Assembly: GCA_035647615.1 (NCBI GenBank) | Contig: DASRND010000005.1 | Location: 50,225 to 114,224 of the forward strand | Direction: 5' to 3' | Length of the DNA: 64,000 nt | Origin: Bacteroidales bacterium | Lineage (GTDB): Bacteria; Bacteroidota; Bacteroidia; Bacteroidales; 4484-276 | In this document: positions 24,400 through 33,812 of the stretch, piece after piece | Layout: every line of letters begins with the position of its first letter | How positions within the stretch are numbered: position 1 is the first letter of the stretch | Made by a program: the position numbers and the translations under genes | The notes under the pieces: generated by a model | The model's database searches: none | What the model was told of the DNA's origin: nothing | What the model saw: only the letters and a program-made list of their open reading frames with translations

Positions 24400-26760
24400 A
24401 TGATAACCGAAAGAATAGCAAAACTAAGAGAAAAGAGCCTGCGGGCTGTAAACCGGCTCACCGCCGAGCGGGCATTGCTGGTGACAGATTTTTACCAGTC
24501 GGGAGCGGCACACGGTGTTTCAGTGCCGGTGGCGCGCGCCCTTTGTTTCAGGCACATCATGGAAAATAAATCCCTTTATGTGGATGCTGATGAGTTTATC
24601 ACAGGCGAGCGTGCCCCGGCGCCAAAAGCTACGCCCACCTATCCGGAGGTGAACCTGCACACGCTGCAGGATCTGGAAATCCTGCACACGCGTCCGAAGG
24701 TTTCTTTTACAAGCGACGAAGAAACGCGAAGCGCTTATCGCGATATTGTCATCCCTTACTGGAAAGGCAAAAGCAACCGCGAGAAGATTATGGCCAACAT
24801 GGATCAGGCGTGGCTGGATGCTTATGGAGCGGGGATGTTTACAGAGTTTCAGGAGCAACGTGCGCCCGGACATACCGTGGCCGGCGACAAGATTTATCAC
24901 AAGGGCATGCTCGACATCATCGCCGACATTGATGATGCCATTTCAAAGCTTGATTTTTACAACGATCCGCAGGCACTCGACAGGCGCGAGGAGCTGAAGG
25001 GAATGCGCATTGCCGCTGAGACCATCATCATGTATGCGGGGCGTTGTGCCGACAGGCTGGAGCAACTGGCTGAGGAGCAGCCGCAGCAAAAGCAGGAGCT
25101 GCTCGATTTGGCTGAGATTTGCCGCAAAGTTCCGGCGCACAAGCCGCAGACGTTTCACCAGGCGTTGCAATATTATTGGTTTGTCCACCTGGGTGTGATT
25201 ACTGAACTCAATCCCTGGGACAGCTTCAACCCCGGGCGCCTCGACCAGCACCTGTTGCCTTTTTATAAAAAAGAAACTGATGCCGGCACGCTTACGCGCG
25301 AAAGAGCCGAAGAGCTGCTTCAGTCGTTTTGGATAAAGTTTAACAACCACCCGGCGCCGCCCAAAGTGGGCGTAACGGCACAGGAAAGCAACACCTACAC
25401 CGACTTTACGCTCATCAATACCGGCGGCCTCACCAGCGGTGGTGCCGATGCTGTGAACGAGCTAAGCTTTCTCATCCTCGACGTGATAGAAGAGATGCGG
25501 CTGTTGCAACCCGGCTCGATGGTTCAGCTGAGCAAAAAGAATCCCGATCGCTTTATTCATCGCGCATTAAAAATCAGCAAAACAGGATTTGGGCAACCCT
25601 CCATCTTCAACACCGACGCCATAGTACAGGAGCTGGTGCGTCAGGGCAAGAGCATCGAAGACGCGCGCAACGGAGGCGCCAGCGGATGTGTGGAAGCAGG
25701 AGCTTTTGGTACGGAGGCATACATTCTTTCGGGATATTTCAACCTCACCAAAATGTTGGAGCTTACGCTAAATAATGGCAAAGATCCGCGCACCGGCAAA
25801 CAACTGGGGCCGCAAACCGGTGAAGCAACCGATTTTAAAACTTTCGATGACCTGATGGCCGCTTTTGAACAACAGGAAAATTATTTTGCCCATCTCAAAA
25901 TTAAAGGCAACAACATCATCGAAAGCCTTTTTGCACGCAACCTGCCTGTTCCTTTTCTCTCGCTGATTATCGAAGACTGTGTGGCCAATGGCACAGATTA
26001 TAATGCCGGCGGCGCTCGTTACAACAGCACTTACATTCAGGGCGTGGGATTGGGCAGTCTCACCGACAGCTTTGCCGCGATAAAATATCACGTTTTCGAC
26101 AACAAGACCATTTCGATGAACGGCATGGTGGATGCTTTGCGCAAAAACTTCACAGATTACGAAGAGCTACGTTACCAGCTGGTTTATGAAACACCTAAAT
26201 ATGGCAACGATGACGATTATGCTGACGATCTTACTAAAGAAATTTTTGAGATTTTCTTCCGGTCTGTCGATGGCCAGCCCAACATCCGGGGCGGAGTGCA
26301 TCGTATCAACCTGCTGCCCACCACCTGCCACATCTATTTTGGCAGCGTCATCGGCGCTATGCCCGACGGGCGCAAAGCCGGAGTGCCGCTGAGCGAAGGA
26401 ATTTCGCCCGTGCAGGGTGCCGACAAAAATGGCCCCACCGCAGTGCTGAAGTCTGCCGCCAAAATTGACCATCTTCGTACCGGCGGAACCTTGCTCAACC
26501 AGAAGTTTACACCTTCCTTTTTTGACGACCCCGAGAGCATCCCGAGGCTTGGCCAACTCGTGCGCAGCTATTTCCGCCTCGACGGACATCACATCCAGTT
26601 TAATGTGGTTTCAGTCGAAACCCTGCGTCACGCTCAGAAACATCCTGAACAACACCGCGACCTTATCGTGCGGGTGGCTGGCTACAGCGACTACTTCAAC
26701 GATTTGGGCGAAGATTTACAAAACGAAATTATCCAACGCACAGAGCAGGTTGGGTGTTAG
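24400..26760 (+). CDS. Glycyl-radical enzyme, probably trans-4-hydroxy-L-proline dehydratase (HypD-like)
   Basis: The 786-residue protein is a complete glycyl-radical enzyme: thiyl Cys430 and Glu432 in GASGCVEAGAFG, and Gly761 in VRVAGYSDYF. A Cys-x-Glu motif excludes pyruvate formate-lyase (Cys-Cys) and fits dehydratases or lyases. The stretch GCVEAGAFGTEAYILSGYFN with LNNGKDPRTGKQLG resembles, from memory, hydroxyproline dehydratase HypD, which makes pyrroline-5-carboxylate. Choline, glycerol, propanediol and isethionate enzymes differ more in this stretch, but I could not align them. Usual context evidence, a proC beside it, is absent, and there are no microcompartment genes. The enzyme is strictly anaerobic. 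Family certain, substrate tentative. Confidence 0.9.
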   Translation: MITERIAKLREKSLRAVNRLTAERALLVTDFYQSGAAHGVSVPVARALCFRHIMENKSLYVDADEFITGERAPAPKATPTYPEVNLHTLQDLEILHTRPKVSFTSDEETRSAYRDIVIPYWKGKSNREKIMANMDQAWLDAYGAGMFTEFQEQRAPGHTVAGDKIYHKGMLDIIADIDDAISKLDFYNDPQALDRREELKGMRIAAETIIMYAGRCADRLEQLAEEQPQQKQELLDLAEICRKVPAHKPQTFHQALQYYWFVHLGVITELNPWDSFNPGRLDQHLLPFYKKETDAGTLTRERAEELLQSFWIKFNNHPAPPKVGVTAQESNTYTDFTLINTGGLTSGGADAVNELSFLILDVIEEMRLLQPGSMVQLSKKNPDRFIHRALKISKTGFGQPSIFNTDAIVQELVRQGKSIEDARNGGASGCVEAGAFGTEAYILSGYFNLTKMLELTLNNGKDPRTGKQLGPQTGEATDFKTFDDLMAAFEQQENYFAHLKIKGNNIIESLFARNLPVPFLSLIIEDCVANGTDYNAGGARYNSTYIQGVGLGSLTDSFAAIKYHVFDNKTISMNGMVDALRKNFTDYEELRYQLVYETPKYGNDDDYADDLTKEIFEIFFRSVDGQPNIRGGVHRINLLPTTCHIYFGSVIGAMPDGRKAGVPLSEGISPVQGADKNGPTAVLKSAAKIDHLRTGGTLLNQKFTPSFFDDPESIPRLGQLVRSYFRLDGHHIQFNVVSVETLRHAQKHPEQHRDLIVRVAGYSDYFNDLGEDLQNEIIQRTEQVGC

Positions 26761-26800
26761 CGTATAGAGCTTGGCGCATGGCACAAAGAGCATGGAGGTT
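26761..26800. repeat. AGAGCATGGCGCATGG-type simple repeat, short copy
   Basis: Degenerate units such as AGAGCTTGGCGCATGG and AAGAGCATGG immediately follow the glycyl-radical gene stop. Longer copies lie at 33382-33419 and 39967-40060, each next to the start or end of a large gene. Confidence 0.55.
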
Positions 26801-26904
26801 AGAAATTAGAAGTTAAGGAAGTGGCGACCATTCTGACCAAAAGGTTAATTTTGTAAAAAAAAATTGATAATCGAATAACGAATCATTTATAAAAAATTTC
26901 TAAA

Positions 26905-29900
26905 ATGAAAAAAACTATTTTCTCTTTCGTGATGCTGTTTATCCTCACATCGCTGACTTTCGTTGATGCGCAGGATTACGACAATCTCACCGACAAACAG
27001 CTTGCTGAGCATCCTTACTGGATCGATATGATGCAGGATGAGGCAGTAAATTTTTATACAGTACAGCATGCTTTTGAGGTTTACTGGAAAGATCGTGAAG
27101 TAACCAAAAGCTGTGGCTGGAAACCTTTTAAGCGGTGGGAGTATATGATGATCAGTCGCATAGATGCCGACGGCAACCGTCCGCCTGCTGACCTTGTTTG
27201 GAATGAATATCACAGCTATCTCGACAAGTTTCCGGATCAAAAATCTGCTGACGGCAATTGGGAGAATCTGGGGCCACATTTAATACCGGGCAAAGGATAC
27301 GAAGGACTTGGGCGAATCAATGCGTTTGCTTTTCATCCTACCGAAGCCAAGATAATCTATCTCGGAGCACCTTCGGGTGGCTTTTGGCTTAGCGACGACT
27401 ACGGTGCCTCCTGGCGTACCACCACCGACGAGCTTCCTTCGTTGGGTGTTTCATCTATTGCCGTCGATTATGACGATCCATTAATTATCTACATCGGTAG
27501 CGGCGACCGCGACGCAAGCGACGCTGCCGGCATCGGCGTGCTCAAATCTTTCGACGGTGGCGAAAACTGGACGCTCTACAACAATGGTATGGGTAATGCT
27601 ACTGTAGGACGGATGGTGATACATCCCGAAGATCCGCTGATAGTTTGGGCTGCAACCAGTAATGGTATTTTTAAAACTACAAATGGCGGCGAAAGCTGGC
27701 AGAATAAAAAAGGTGGAAACTTTAAAGAGCTTGTAATGAAACCCGACGATCCCGCGATTCTCTATGCCAGTGGCGGCGGTGCTTTCTACCGGTCAGCCAA
27801 TGGCGGCGAAAGCTGGGAGCAGATCAATTCGGGCCTCCCTGGTGGCAGCCGCGCTGTAATAGCTGTGTCACCGGCCAGTCCGCAGCTCGTCTATTTCCTG
27901 CTGACCACCAGCGATTCGTTTAAGGGTTTATACAGATCGACAGACGCAGGATTGAATTTTACCGTAAGGTCAACCTCACCCAACATCATGGGCTGGGACT
28001 GCAACGGTGGCAGTGGCGGACAAGCCTGGTACGACCTGGAGGTGGCTGCCGATCCTGTAAATCCGGAGGTTCTTTTTGCCGGCGGTGTCAACTGTTTCAA
28101 ATCGCCCGATGGTGGCACAAACTGGGAAATCAGCTCACACTGGACGGGCAGCTGCGGCGTACCTGCCGTGCATGCCGACCTGCACGTACTCGAATACAAT
28201 CCCCTCGACGGACGGCTTTATGCCGGCAACGATGGCGGCATCTACTGGACAGACGACCAGGGTACTTCCTGGCACGAGATAAGCGATGGATTGGCCATTA
28301 GCCAGGTATATAAAATAGGCCAGAGCGCTACCGTTCGCGACAAAGTTATCAATGGATATCAGGACAATGGAACCTCCACCTACATTGGCACCGACAACTG
28401 GAGAACCAATCTGGGCGGCGACGGTATGGAGTGCGTGGTCGACCATCAAAACGCATTGTATAGCTATGGTTCGATATATTACGGCGATATTTACCGTATC
28501 GTCAACAACAATGAGCAGGCGAAAATTGCCGGCAACGGTGTGGGGGGAATTAACGAAAGCGGCTCCTGGGTGACACCATTCCTGCTGCACGAAGAAATTT
28601 CCACCACCATGTTTGCCGGTTTTAAAAATGTATGGAGAGCCCTTAATGTTAAAACCGGAAGCCCAAGCTGGACGAAAATATCCAACAACCTGGGCGGCAC
28701 CAACAATGTGCTGATGCGTGTGATGGAACATTCGCCTGCCGATGTAAATATTTTATACGCTTCGCGCGAAGACAGGACGCTCTTCAGAACCGACAATGCA
28801 AACGATCCTTCTCCGCAATGGGTCAACCTCACCAGCTCACTGCCAGCCAACGTCAACATCAATGACCTGGAAGCCGATCCTTTCGAGCCGTCAACGGTTT
28901 ACATGTGCCAGGGCACAGGAGTTTATAAGTCGATCGACAAAGGGGTAACGTGGCAGGACATCACCGGTAGCTTGCCCGGAGTAAGCAAAAATGACCTGGC
29001 CCGCTACCGCAACAGCCAGGAAGGAATTTATCTGGGTACCGATGGTGGTATTTTTTATCGCGATGCTTTTATGGACGACTGGATGCTTTTCAACAGAGGC
29101 TTTCCGGCCAGCGCACGCGTGACTGAGCTGGAGATTTATTACGACGCGGACGATCCGGCAGAAGATGTTATCCGCGCCGGTACCTATGGCCGTGGGCTGT
29201 GGAGTTCCGATATGTATCATGCTGTTCCTGTCGCCAACTTAGTTGCCGACCAAACGACGGTACCGCCCAATTCGGCAGTAAATTTTCAGGATATGTCGTC
29301 GGGTGTTCCCACACAATGGGAATGGTTTTTCGAAGGAGGCAATCCGGCTACTTCTGCTCAAAGAAATCCGGAGGTGACCTATGAAAATCCCGGTACTTTT
29401 GATGTTTCTTTGGTGGTTACCAATGAATTTGGTACACACAGCGTCACATTTGAAAATTACATCGAGGTGGATGCCTTGCTGCTGCCAATTGCCGGATTTT
29501 CTGCTTCGCGCACAGCCATCTGTGCTGGTGAGTCGGTTTATTTTACCGACCTCTCTCAAAATGCTCCCATTGCCTGGGAATGGACTTTTGTGCCAGGTGA
29601 TGTGGTTTTTTTAGAAAATACTTCTGCCAACAGTGCCGATCCGGTGGTACAGTTTCTATCTTCGGTGCCTTACACCGTTACGCTTAAAGCTAGCAATAGC
29701 GTTGGTTTCGATATCATCACCAAAGAAAACTATGTTCAGTCGGGTGGCTACACAGCACCTTTTACTGCTGATTTTAGTCTCGGCTTCGAAAAGCAGAGCT
29801 GGAATGTTATTAATCCCGACAATCAGAAAACCTGGGAAATTACGCAGCCCACCTGGTCACCGGGTGATGCGCCGGCAGCGTTTATGAACTTTTTTAATTA

Positions 29901-30543
29901 TAACCAAATGAACCAACGCGACCAACTGGTAAGCCCGCCGCTCAATCTCACCGACATCAACGATCCTATGCTGATGGTGGATTATGCCTACACCTATCGC
30001 ATGGCGCTAAAGGATTCGCTGGTTATTTATATTTCTGACGATTGTGGTGAAAACTGGAACCGCGTGTTTGGCGGCAGCGGCGACGATTTTGCCACTGTGC
30101 CACCGCAAACTGCCAGCTTCGATCCCACCGGCCCCGAGCAGTGGTGCGAGCTGATTACCGATACGGAATGCATCAATATAGACCTGAGCCAATATGCCGG
30201 CAAACAAAACGTAATGATGATGTTTGAATCGTTGAATAAGTTTGGTAACAACCTATACCTGGCCAACATCCGTATAACTTCGCCCACAGCAATTGAAGAA
30301 ACTCCGGGTGCGGGAAAAGTCTTCACAATTCATCCCAACCCAACCAAAGGCAGTTTTGTAATAAATGTTGCCGTTGCTGACGAATATCAGATGGAAATCC
30401 TCAACAGTTCGGGGCAAAAGGTTCTGTCAAAAAATATCAGTGGCGCCACTTTCATCGACCTTTCCGATCATGCGCAGGGACTTTATTTTGTAAAGCTCAC
30501 CAATGGAACTAAGGTTTGGATTGAAAAGGTGGTGATGCAATAA
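26905..30543 (+). CDS. Very large T9SS-secreted sortilin/BNR propeller protein with PKD domains
   Basis: The 1212-residue protein has a signal peptide (about 22 residues), then two consecutive beta-propeller-type regions built of BNR/sortilin repeats at about 85-760, with many S-x-D-G-G-x-x-W units (SFDGGENW, TTNGGESW, SANGGESW, SPDGGTNW). Two PKD-like domains follow at about 770-940 (QWEWFFEGGNPATS and IAWEWTF), then a jelly-roll-like segment around 950-1130. The last 75 residues are a type A T9SS sorting domain (IHPNPTKGSFVI, GLYFVKLTNG, KVVMQ). It is exported and probably anchored at the cell surface. The enzymatic role, if any, is unknown; related propellers occur in surface hydrolases and adhesins. 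A strong terminator follows. Confidence 0.85.
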   Translation: MKKTIFSFVMLFILTSLTFVDAQDYDNLTDKQLAEHPYWIDMMQDEAVNFYTVQHAFEVYWKDREVTKSCGWKPFKRWEYMMISRIDADGNRPPADLVWNEYHSYLDKFPDQKSADGNWENLGPHLIPGKGYEGLGRINAFAFHPTEAKIIYLGAPSGGFWLSDDYGASWRTTTDELPSLGVSSIAVDYDDPLIIYIGSGDRDASDAAGIGVLKSFDGGENWTLYNNGMGNATVGRMVIHPEDPLIVWAATSNGIFKTTNGGESWQNKKGGNFKELVMKPDDPAILYASGGGAFYRSANGGESWEQINSGLPGGSRAVIAVSPASPQLVYFLLTTSDSFKGLYRSTDAGLNFTVRSTSPNIMGWDCNGGSGGQAWYDLEVAADPVNPEVLFAGGVNCFKSPDGGTNWEISSHWTGSCGVPAVHADLHVLEYNPLDGRLYAGNDGGIYWTDDQGTSWHEISDGLAISQVYKIGQSATVRDKVINGYQDNGTSTYIGTDNWRTNLGGDGMECVVDHQNALYSYGSIYYGDIYRIVNNNEQAKIAGNGVGGINESGSWVTPFLLHEEISTTMFAGFKNVWRALNVKTGSPSWTKISNNLGGTNNVLMRVMEHSPADVNILYASREDRTLFRTDNANDPSPQWVNLTSSLPANVNINDLEADPFEPSTVYMCQGTGVYKSIDKGVTWQDITGSLPGVSKNDLARYRNSQEGIYLGTDGGIFYRDAFMDDWMLFNRGFPASARVTELEIYYDADDPAEDVIRAGTYGRGLWSSDMYHAVPVANLVADQTTVPPNSAVNFQDMSSGVPTQWEWFFEGGNPATSAQRNPEVTYENPGTFDVSLVVTNEFGTHSVTFENYIEVDALLLPIAGFSASRTAICAGESVYFTDLSQNAPIAWEWTFVPGDVVFLENTSANSADPVVQFLSSVPYTVTLKASNSVGFDIITKENYVQSGGYTAPFTADFSLGFEKQSWNVINPDNQKTWEITQPTWSPGDAPAAFMNFFNYNQMNQRDQLVSPPLNLTDINDPMLMVDYAYTYRMALKDSLVIYISDDCGENWNRVFGGSGDDFATVPPQTASFDPTGPEQWCELITDTECINIDLSQYAGKQNVMMMFESLNKFGNNLYLANIRITSPTAIEETPGAGKVFTIHPNPTKGSFVINVAVADEYQMEILNSSGQKVLSKNISGATFIDLSDHAQGLYFVKLTNGTKVWIEKVVMQ

Positions 30544-30570
30544 TGAACTGATATGAGTTTAAAAAAATTA

Positions 30571-30606
30571 AAAAAGAGCTTTCCACGTGGAAAGCTCTTT
30601 TTTTTT
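30571..30606 (+). terminator. Perfect palindromic terminator with parS-like core
   Basis: A 32-base perfect palindrome (30571-30602; left half AAAAAGAGCTTTCCAC) followed by T to 30606. It ends the 1212-residue gene. The core TTCCACGTGGAA equals the central 12 bases of the common parS form TGTTCCACGTGGAACA, with four outer mismatches. Confidence 0.85.
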
Positions 30607-30617
30607 GTGGATATTAT

Positions 30618-30931
30618 AGCAAGTTCCGGAGGAGCGGTGATATGGCAGATAGAAATGTCGGCGACACTGCGCAAAGTTCCTAGGAGCGGCACCTCATTTT
30701 AAAACGGGAAATTTATTTCGGTGAAATTCCTGGATATTCATTTTTTATTTTTGAAATTCTCCGAAGGCTATATTTTAATTTGTCTCTGCCTTAATACCAT
30801 ACTGCCGCCTCTACGAGGCTCCTATTCGAATTTGATCATGGCATTCTACCATACTGCCGCCTCTGCGAGGCTCCTATTCGAATTTGATCGTGGCATTCTA
30901 CCATACTTTCGATTCTGCGAGGCTTATCGTC
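30618..30931. repeat. Palindromic repeats with 52-bp tandem units
   Basis: Two full 52-bp units (30795-30846 and 30847-30898) differ at two positions, and a decayed third begins at 30899. Each has a TACCATACTGCCGCCTCT start and a GCCTC...GAGGC palindrome. To the left, AAGTTCCGGAGGAGCGG (30621) and AAGTTCCTAGGAGCGG (30674) form a second, related direct pair. The whole 620-base gap 30544-31163 contains no gene. Confidence 0.75.
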
Positions 30932-31103
30932 GCGGAAATTATAATAATTCAAAATGTGATTTATCCTTTACGTGTAAAACCTCTGCGAGGCATTAGTGGT
31001 TGGAGGATTACTTTTGTGCTACAAAACTAAATCGCCTATCGTGAATTCCCCGGCAGGTGGCGGGGATTTACAATTTTTAGCCGGACAACAATGAGTCATT
31101 AAC

Positions 31104-31133
31104 AAAAAAAAAGCCCCCGTCTCCGGAGGCTTT
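31104..31133 (-). terminator. Terminator of the M3 peptidase gene
   Basis: On the minus strand AAGCCTCCG pairs with CGGGGGCTT around GAGA, followed by nine T. It lies 30 bases beyond the peptidase stop. Confidence 0.85.
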
Positions 31134-31163
31134 ATATTTATCGTCATTATCTTCATAACTAAA

Positions 31164-33281
31164 CTATATCAAACCTTTGCGCTTGAGCATTGGTTCTTTT
31201 TGTGGCGCCTTGCCACGGAAGTTCTGGTATAAAGTCATCGGGTCGTCGGTGCCGCCTTTTTCGAGTACGTTGTGGCGGAATGCTGCTGCGGTCTCGGCAT
31301 CGAAGAGTGAGGTTTCTTTAAAAGCTTCAAAGGCGTCGGCATCCAGAACTTCGGCCCAGAGATAGCCGTAATAACCTGCGGAGTAGCCGCCGGCAAACAC
31401 GTGTGCAAAATATGGCGAACGATAGCGAACCACAATTTGTTTGGGCATATTTATCTTTTGCATGGCAGCGTTTTCGAAAGCAATAGCATCCTGTTCGTCG
31501 GTGGTTTCGAGTGTATGCCAGTTGAGGTCGAGGTAACAGGCAGCGAGATATTCCGTGGTAGTAAAGCCCTGGTTGAATTTACCTGCATTTTGAATCTTTG
31601 CGATAAGCGCGTCGGGAATCACTTCGCCGGTTTCGTAATGATGGGCATAACTTTTCATCACTTCGGGTTCGGCAGCCCAGTTTTCCATCACCTGCGAAGG
31701 GAGCTCCACAAAGTCGCGTGGCACCGACGTCCCCGAAAGGGTAATATAATTGCAATCGCTCAAAAGTCCGTGCAGTGCGTGGCCAAACTCATGAAACATC
31801 GTTGTGACTTCGTCGAAGCTCAGCAGTGCGGGTTTGCCGCCGGTAGGCTTGGAAAAGTTCATTACCATCGAGATAACCGGGGTTACGTTTTCGCCATCGG
31901 TTTTGTACTGTTTGCGATAGGAGGTCATCCAGGCACCGCCGCCTTTGGAGGCACGCGGATAAAAATCCATGTACAACAAACCCACCGGCTCACCATTGGC
32001 TTCGTTAACGGCATAGGTCTGCACGTCGGGATGATAAACGGGAATGCCTTCCACTTTTTCAAATTTTATACCATAGAGATTTCCGGCTACTTCAAACATG
32101 CCGTTGCGCACGTTGGTAAGCTCAAAATAAGGGCGCAGTTGCTCTTCGTCGAGATCATATTTCTGCATCTTCAGTTTCTCAGCATAATACCACCAATCCC
32201 ACGGTTGCAGCTCAAAACTGTTGCCTTCGGCATCGATCATCTTCTGCAGCTCAACGGCTTCTTTTTGCGCCATGGTGCGGGCAGGCACCAGCACCTCATC
32301 CAGCAACGCATATACCTGGTCGGGGGTGTGGGCCATATTTTCCTCGAGCACATAATGGGCGTGGGTAGGATAGCCCAGCAAATTGGCGCGTTCTACACGT
32401 AGGGAAGCCTGACGGGTCAGGATTTTCTTGTTGTCGTAATTGTTGTTGTTGTCGCCACGGTTGATGTAAGCTTCAAACATCTTTTGGCGCAGGTCGCGGT
32501 TGTCGGCATATTGTAGCAAAGGTATCAGGCTGGGCTTATGGACGTTAAAAAGCCATTTGCCGGATTGTCCTGCTTCGGCAGCAGCTTCGGCGGCGGCATT
32601 TTTTACATTTTCGGGAAGCCCGGCGAGGTCTGCTTCATTCGTTACGAAATGTTGAAATCCATTGGTTTCGGCCAGCAGGTTTTCGTCGAATTGCAGCGAG
32701 AGCAGCGAAAGCTCCTCATTGATTTTGCGAAGACGATCTTTTTGGGTATCGTCGAGGGCTGCGCCATTGCGGCTGAAACGCTTGTAGGTTTTATCCAGCA
32801 GCGTCTTTTGTTCTGTCGTCAGGTCGAGGTCATCGCGGTTAGCATAAACGGCAGCCACACGGTCGAACAACTCCTGGTTGAGCATGATGTCGTCGTAGTT
32901 TTTGGAAGTGAGCGGCGCAGCTTCTTTGGCGAGTTGTTGCAGCTCTTCGCTGGTGTTGGCCGACTGCAGGTTTCCAAAGACGGTAGTTACCTGGCGCAGC
33001 AGCATGCCACTGGCATCGAGCGCTTCGATGGTGTTGTGAAAATCGGCAGGTTCGGCATTGTCAACGATAGCGGCAATTTCAGCTTGTTGTTCTTCTACAC
33101 CTTTTTGAATAGCCGGCAGAAAATGATCGTTGTTGATGCGATCGAACGGTGGCACATCGTAAGGCGTGTTGTAGGCAGTGAGAAAAGGATTCATGTCGGT
33201 GTCAGTTTTTTGGTTGGCGCTGTTGCAGGCGGCAAGAACGATTGTTGCGGCAGCCACAGCCATAAAAAGCATTCGTTTCAT
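31164..33281 (-). CDS. dcp: M3-family peptidyl-dipeptidase lipoprotein
   Basis: From the ATG at 33281 the 705-residue protein has a lipobox (VLAAC, Cys19), so it is a lipoprotein of the periplasm or outer membrane. It is a zinc metallopeptidase of family M3: HEFGH in MFHEFGHALHGL carries the two His ligands and catalytic Glu, and a further Glu lies about 25 residues on. YMDFYPRASKGGGAW and the C-terminal HVFAGGYSAGYYGYLWAEV are typical of peptidyl-dipeptidases (Dcp), which release dipeptides from the C-terminus. Oligopeptidase A is the alternative. The upstream extension to 33404 runs through a repeat and is not used. Confidence 0.92.
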   Translation of the reverse strand: MKRMLFMAVAAATIVLAACNSANQKTDTDMNPFLTAYNTPYDVPPFDRINNDHFLPAIQKGVEEQQAEIAAIVDNAEPADFHNTIEALDASGMLLRQVTTVFGNLQSANTSEELQQLAKEAAPLTSKNYDDIMLNQELFDRVAAVYANRDDLDLTTEQKTLLDKTYKRFSRNGAALDDTQKDRLRKINEELSLLSLQFDENLLAETNGFQHFVTNEADLAGLPENVKNAAAEAAAEAGQSGKWLFNVHKPSLIPLLQYADNRDLRQKMFEAYINRGDNNNNYDNKKILTRQASLRVERANLLGYPTHAHYVLEENMAHTPDQVYALLDEVLVPARTMAQKEAVELQKMIDAEGNSFELQPWDWWYYAEKLKMQKYDLDEEQLRPYFELTNVRNGMFEVAGNLYGIKFEKVEGIPVYHPDVQTYAVNEANGEPVGLLYMDFYPRASKGGGAWMTSYRKQYKTDGENVTPVISMVMNFSKPTGGKPALLSFDEVTTMFHEFGHALHGLLSDCNYITLSGTSVPRDFVELPSQVMENWAAEPEVMKSYAHHYETGEVIPDALIAKIQNAGKFNQGFTTTEYLAACYLDLNWHTLETTDEQDAIAFENAAMQKINMPKQIVVRYRSPYFAHVFAGGYSAGYYGYLWAEVLDADAFEAFKETSLFDAETAAAFRHNVLEKGGTDDPMTLYQNFRGKAPQKEPMLKRKGLI

Positions 33282-33381
33282 CGGTTTTGATTTTTGATAG
33301 TGATTAAAATGATAATTACAATGCAACAAAGGTAAATTTATTTTGTCGGAGCTACCTTGCGTTATCTTGCAAAGAGGAGGC

Positions 33382-33532
33382 GTGGCGCATAGAGCATGGC
33401 GCATGGCGCTGGGCGCAAGAAACCAACCGCAAAGGCGCAGAGACGGAGAGACGGGGAGGCGGAGGGACGGAGAGGAAAGTCGTAAAGAAAACTATTTTTA
33501 CTAATCTCTGCGGCTCCGCGTCTCAGCGGTGA
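33382..33532. repeat. Composite repeat: AGAGCATGGCGCATGG units plus purine-rich palindrome copy 2
   Basis: 33382-33419 has AGAGCATGGCGCATGG units; 33425-33532 is the second copy of the AACCGC...GCGGTG palindrome, here with extra tandem GAGACGGGGAGGCGG words in the left arm. The same order of units is found at 39967-40153, so the two are copies of one composite element. Confidence 0.75.
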
Positions 33533-33547
33533 AATATTAATGAACCA

Positions 33548-33581
33548 TTTGTATTTTCCTGTTTGATATTTTTTAACTTTG
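33548..33581 (+). promoter_or_regulatory. Candidate promoter of the 1214-residue surface protein
   Basis: TTTG (33548-33551) and TAACTTTG (33574-33581) are 22 bases apart, close to the Bacteroidota TTTG-N19-21-TAnnTTTG layout. It is followed by a leader of some 225 bases. Confidence 0.5.
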
Positions 33582-33598
33582 TGGGCTCAAGCTTAAAA

Positions 33599-33676
33599 AT
33601 GAAGGCGATGAAATTAGTTTGTACAATTCTTCCGGTCTTTGATTTCTCGACAAGAGAGAGAGAGAGAGAGTTGTGA
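33599..33676 (+). other. 25-codon leader frame containing an (AG)9 tract
   Basis: ATG 33599 opens a frame MKAMKLVCTILPVFDFSTR with Arg-Glu pairs encoded by (AG)9 at 33653-33670, ending at TGA 33674-33676. It is close behind a promoter-like element. The beginning looks like the start of a signal peptide. It could be a leader frame, or the stub of a former gene. Change in the AG tract by slippage would alter its frame. Confidence 0.4.
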
Positions 33677-33812
33677 AATCGCAATTGAATACTTTATTGC
33701 GTATATCTGCAAAATTCCAATCCGGCCTCCATAGCTCTTCCGGAAATTCAGAACACTAAATTTTGTATTTCTATTCTATCCAAAAATTTATTCAACATTA
33801 AAATCTTTAATC

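Noticed and set aside
30820..30900. tRNA T-arm-like TATTCGAATTTG words
   Set aside because: They are part of the tandem repeat and no cloverleaf can be formed around them.
30795..30931. CRISPR array
   Set aside because: The 52-bp units are directly adjacent without spacers and no cas genes are near.
31401..32402. A 333-codon plus-strand frame opposite the M3 peptidase gene
   Set aside because: Antisense shadow of dcp; His and Phe-rich composition and no domain.
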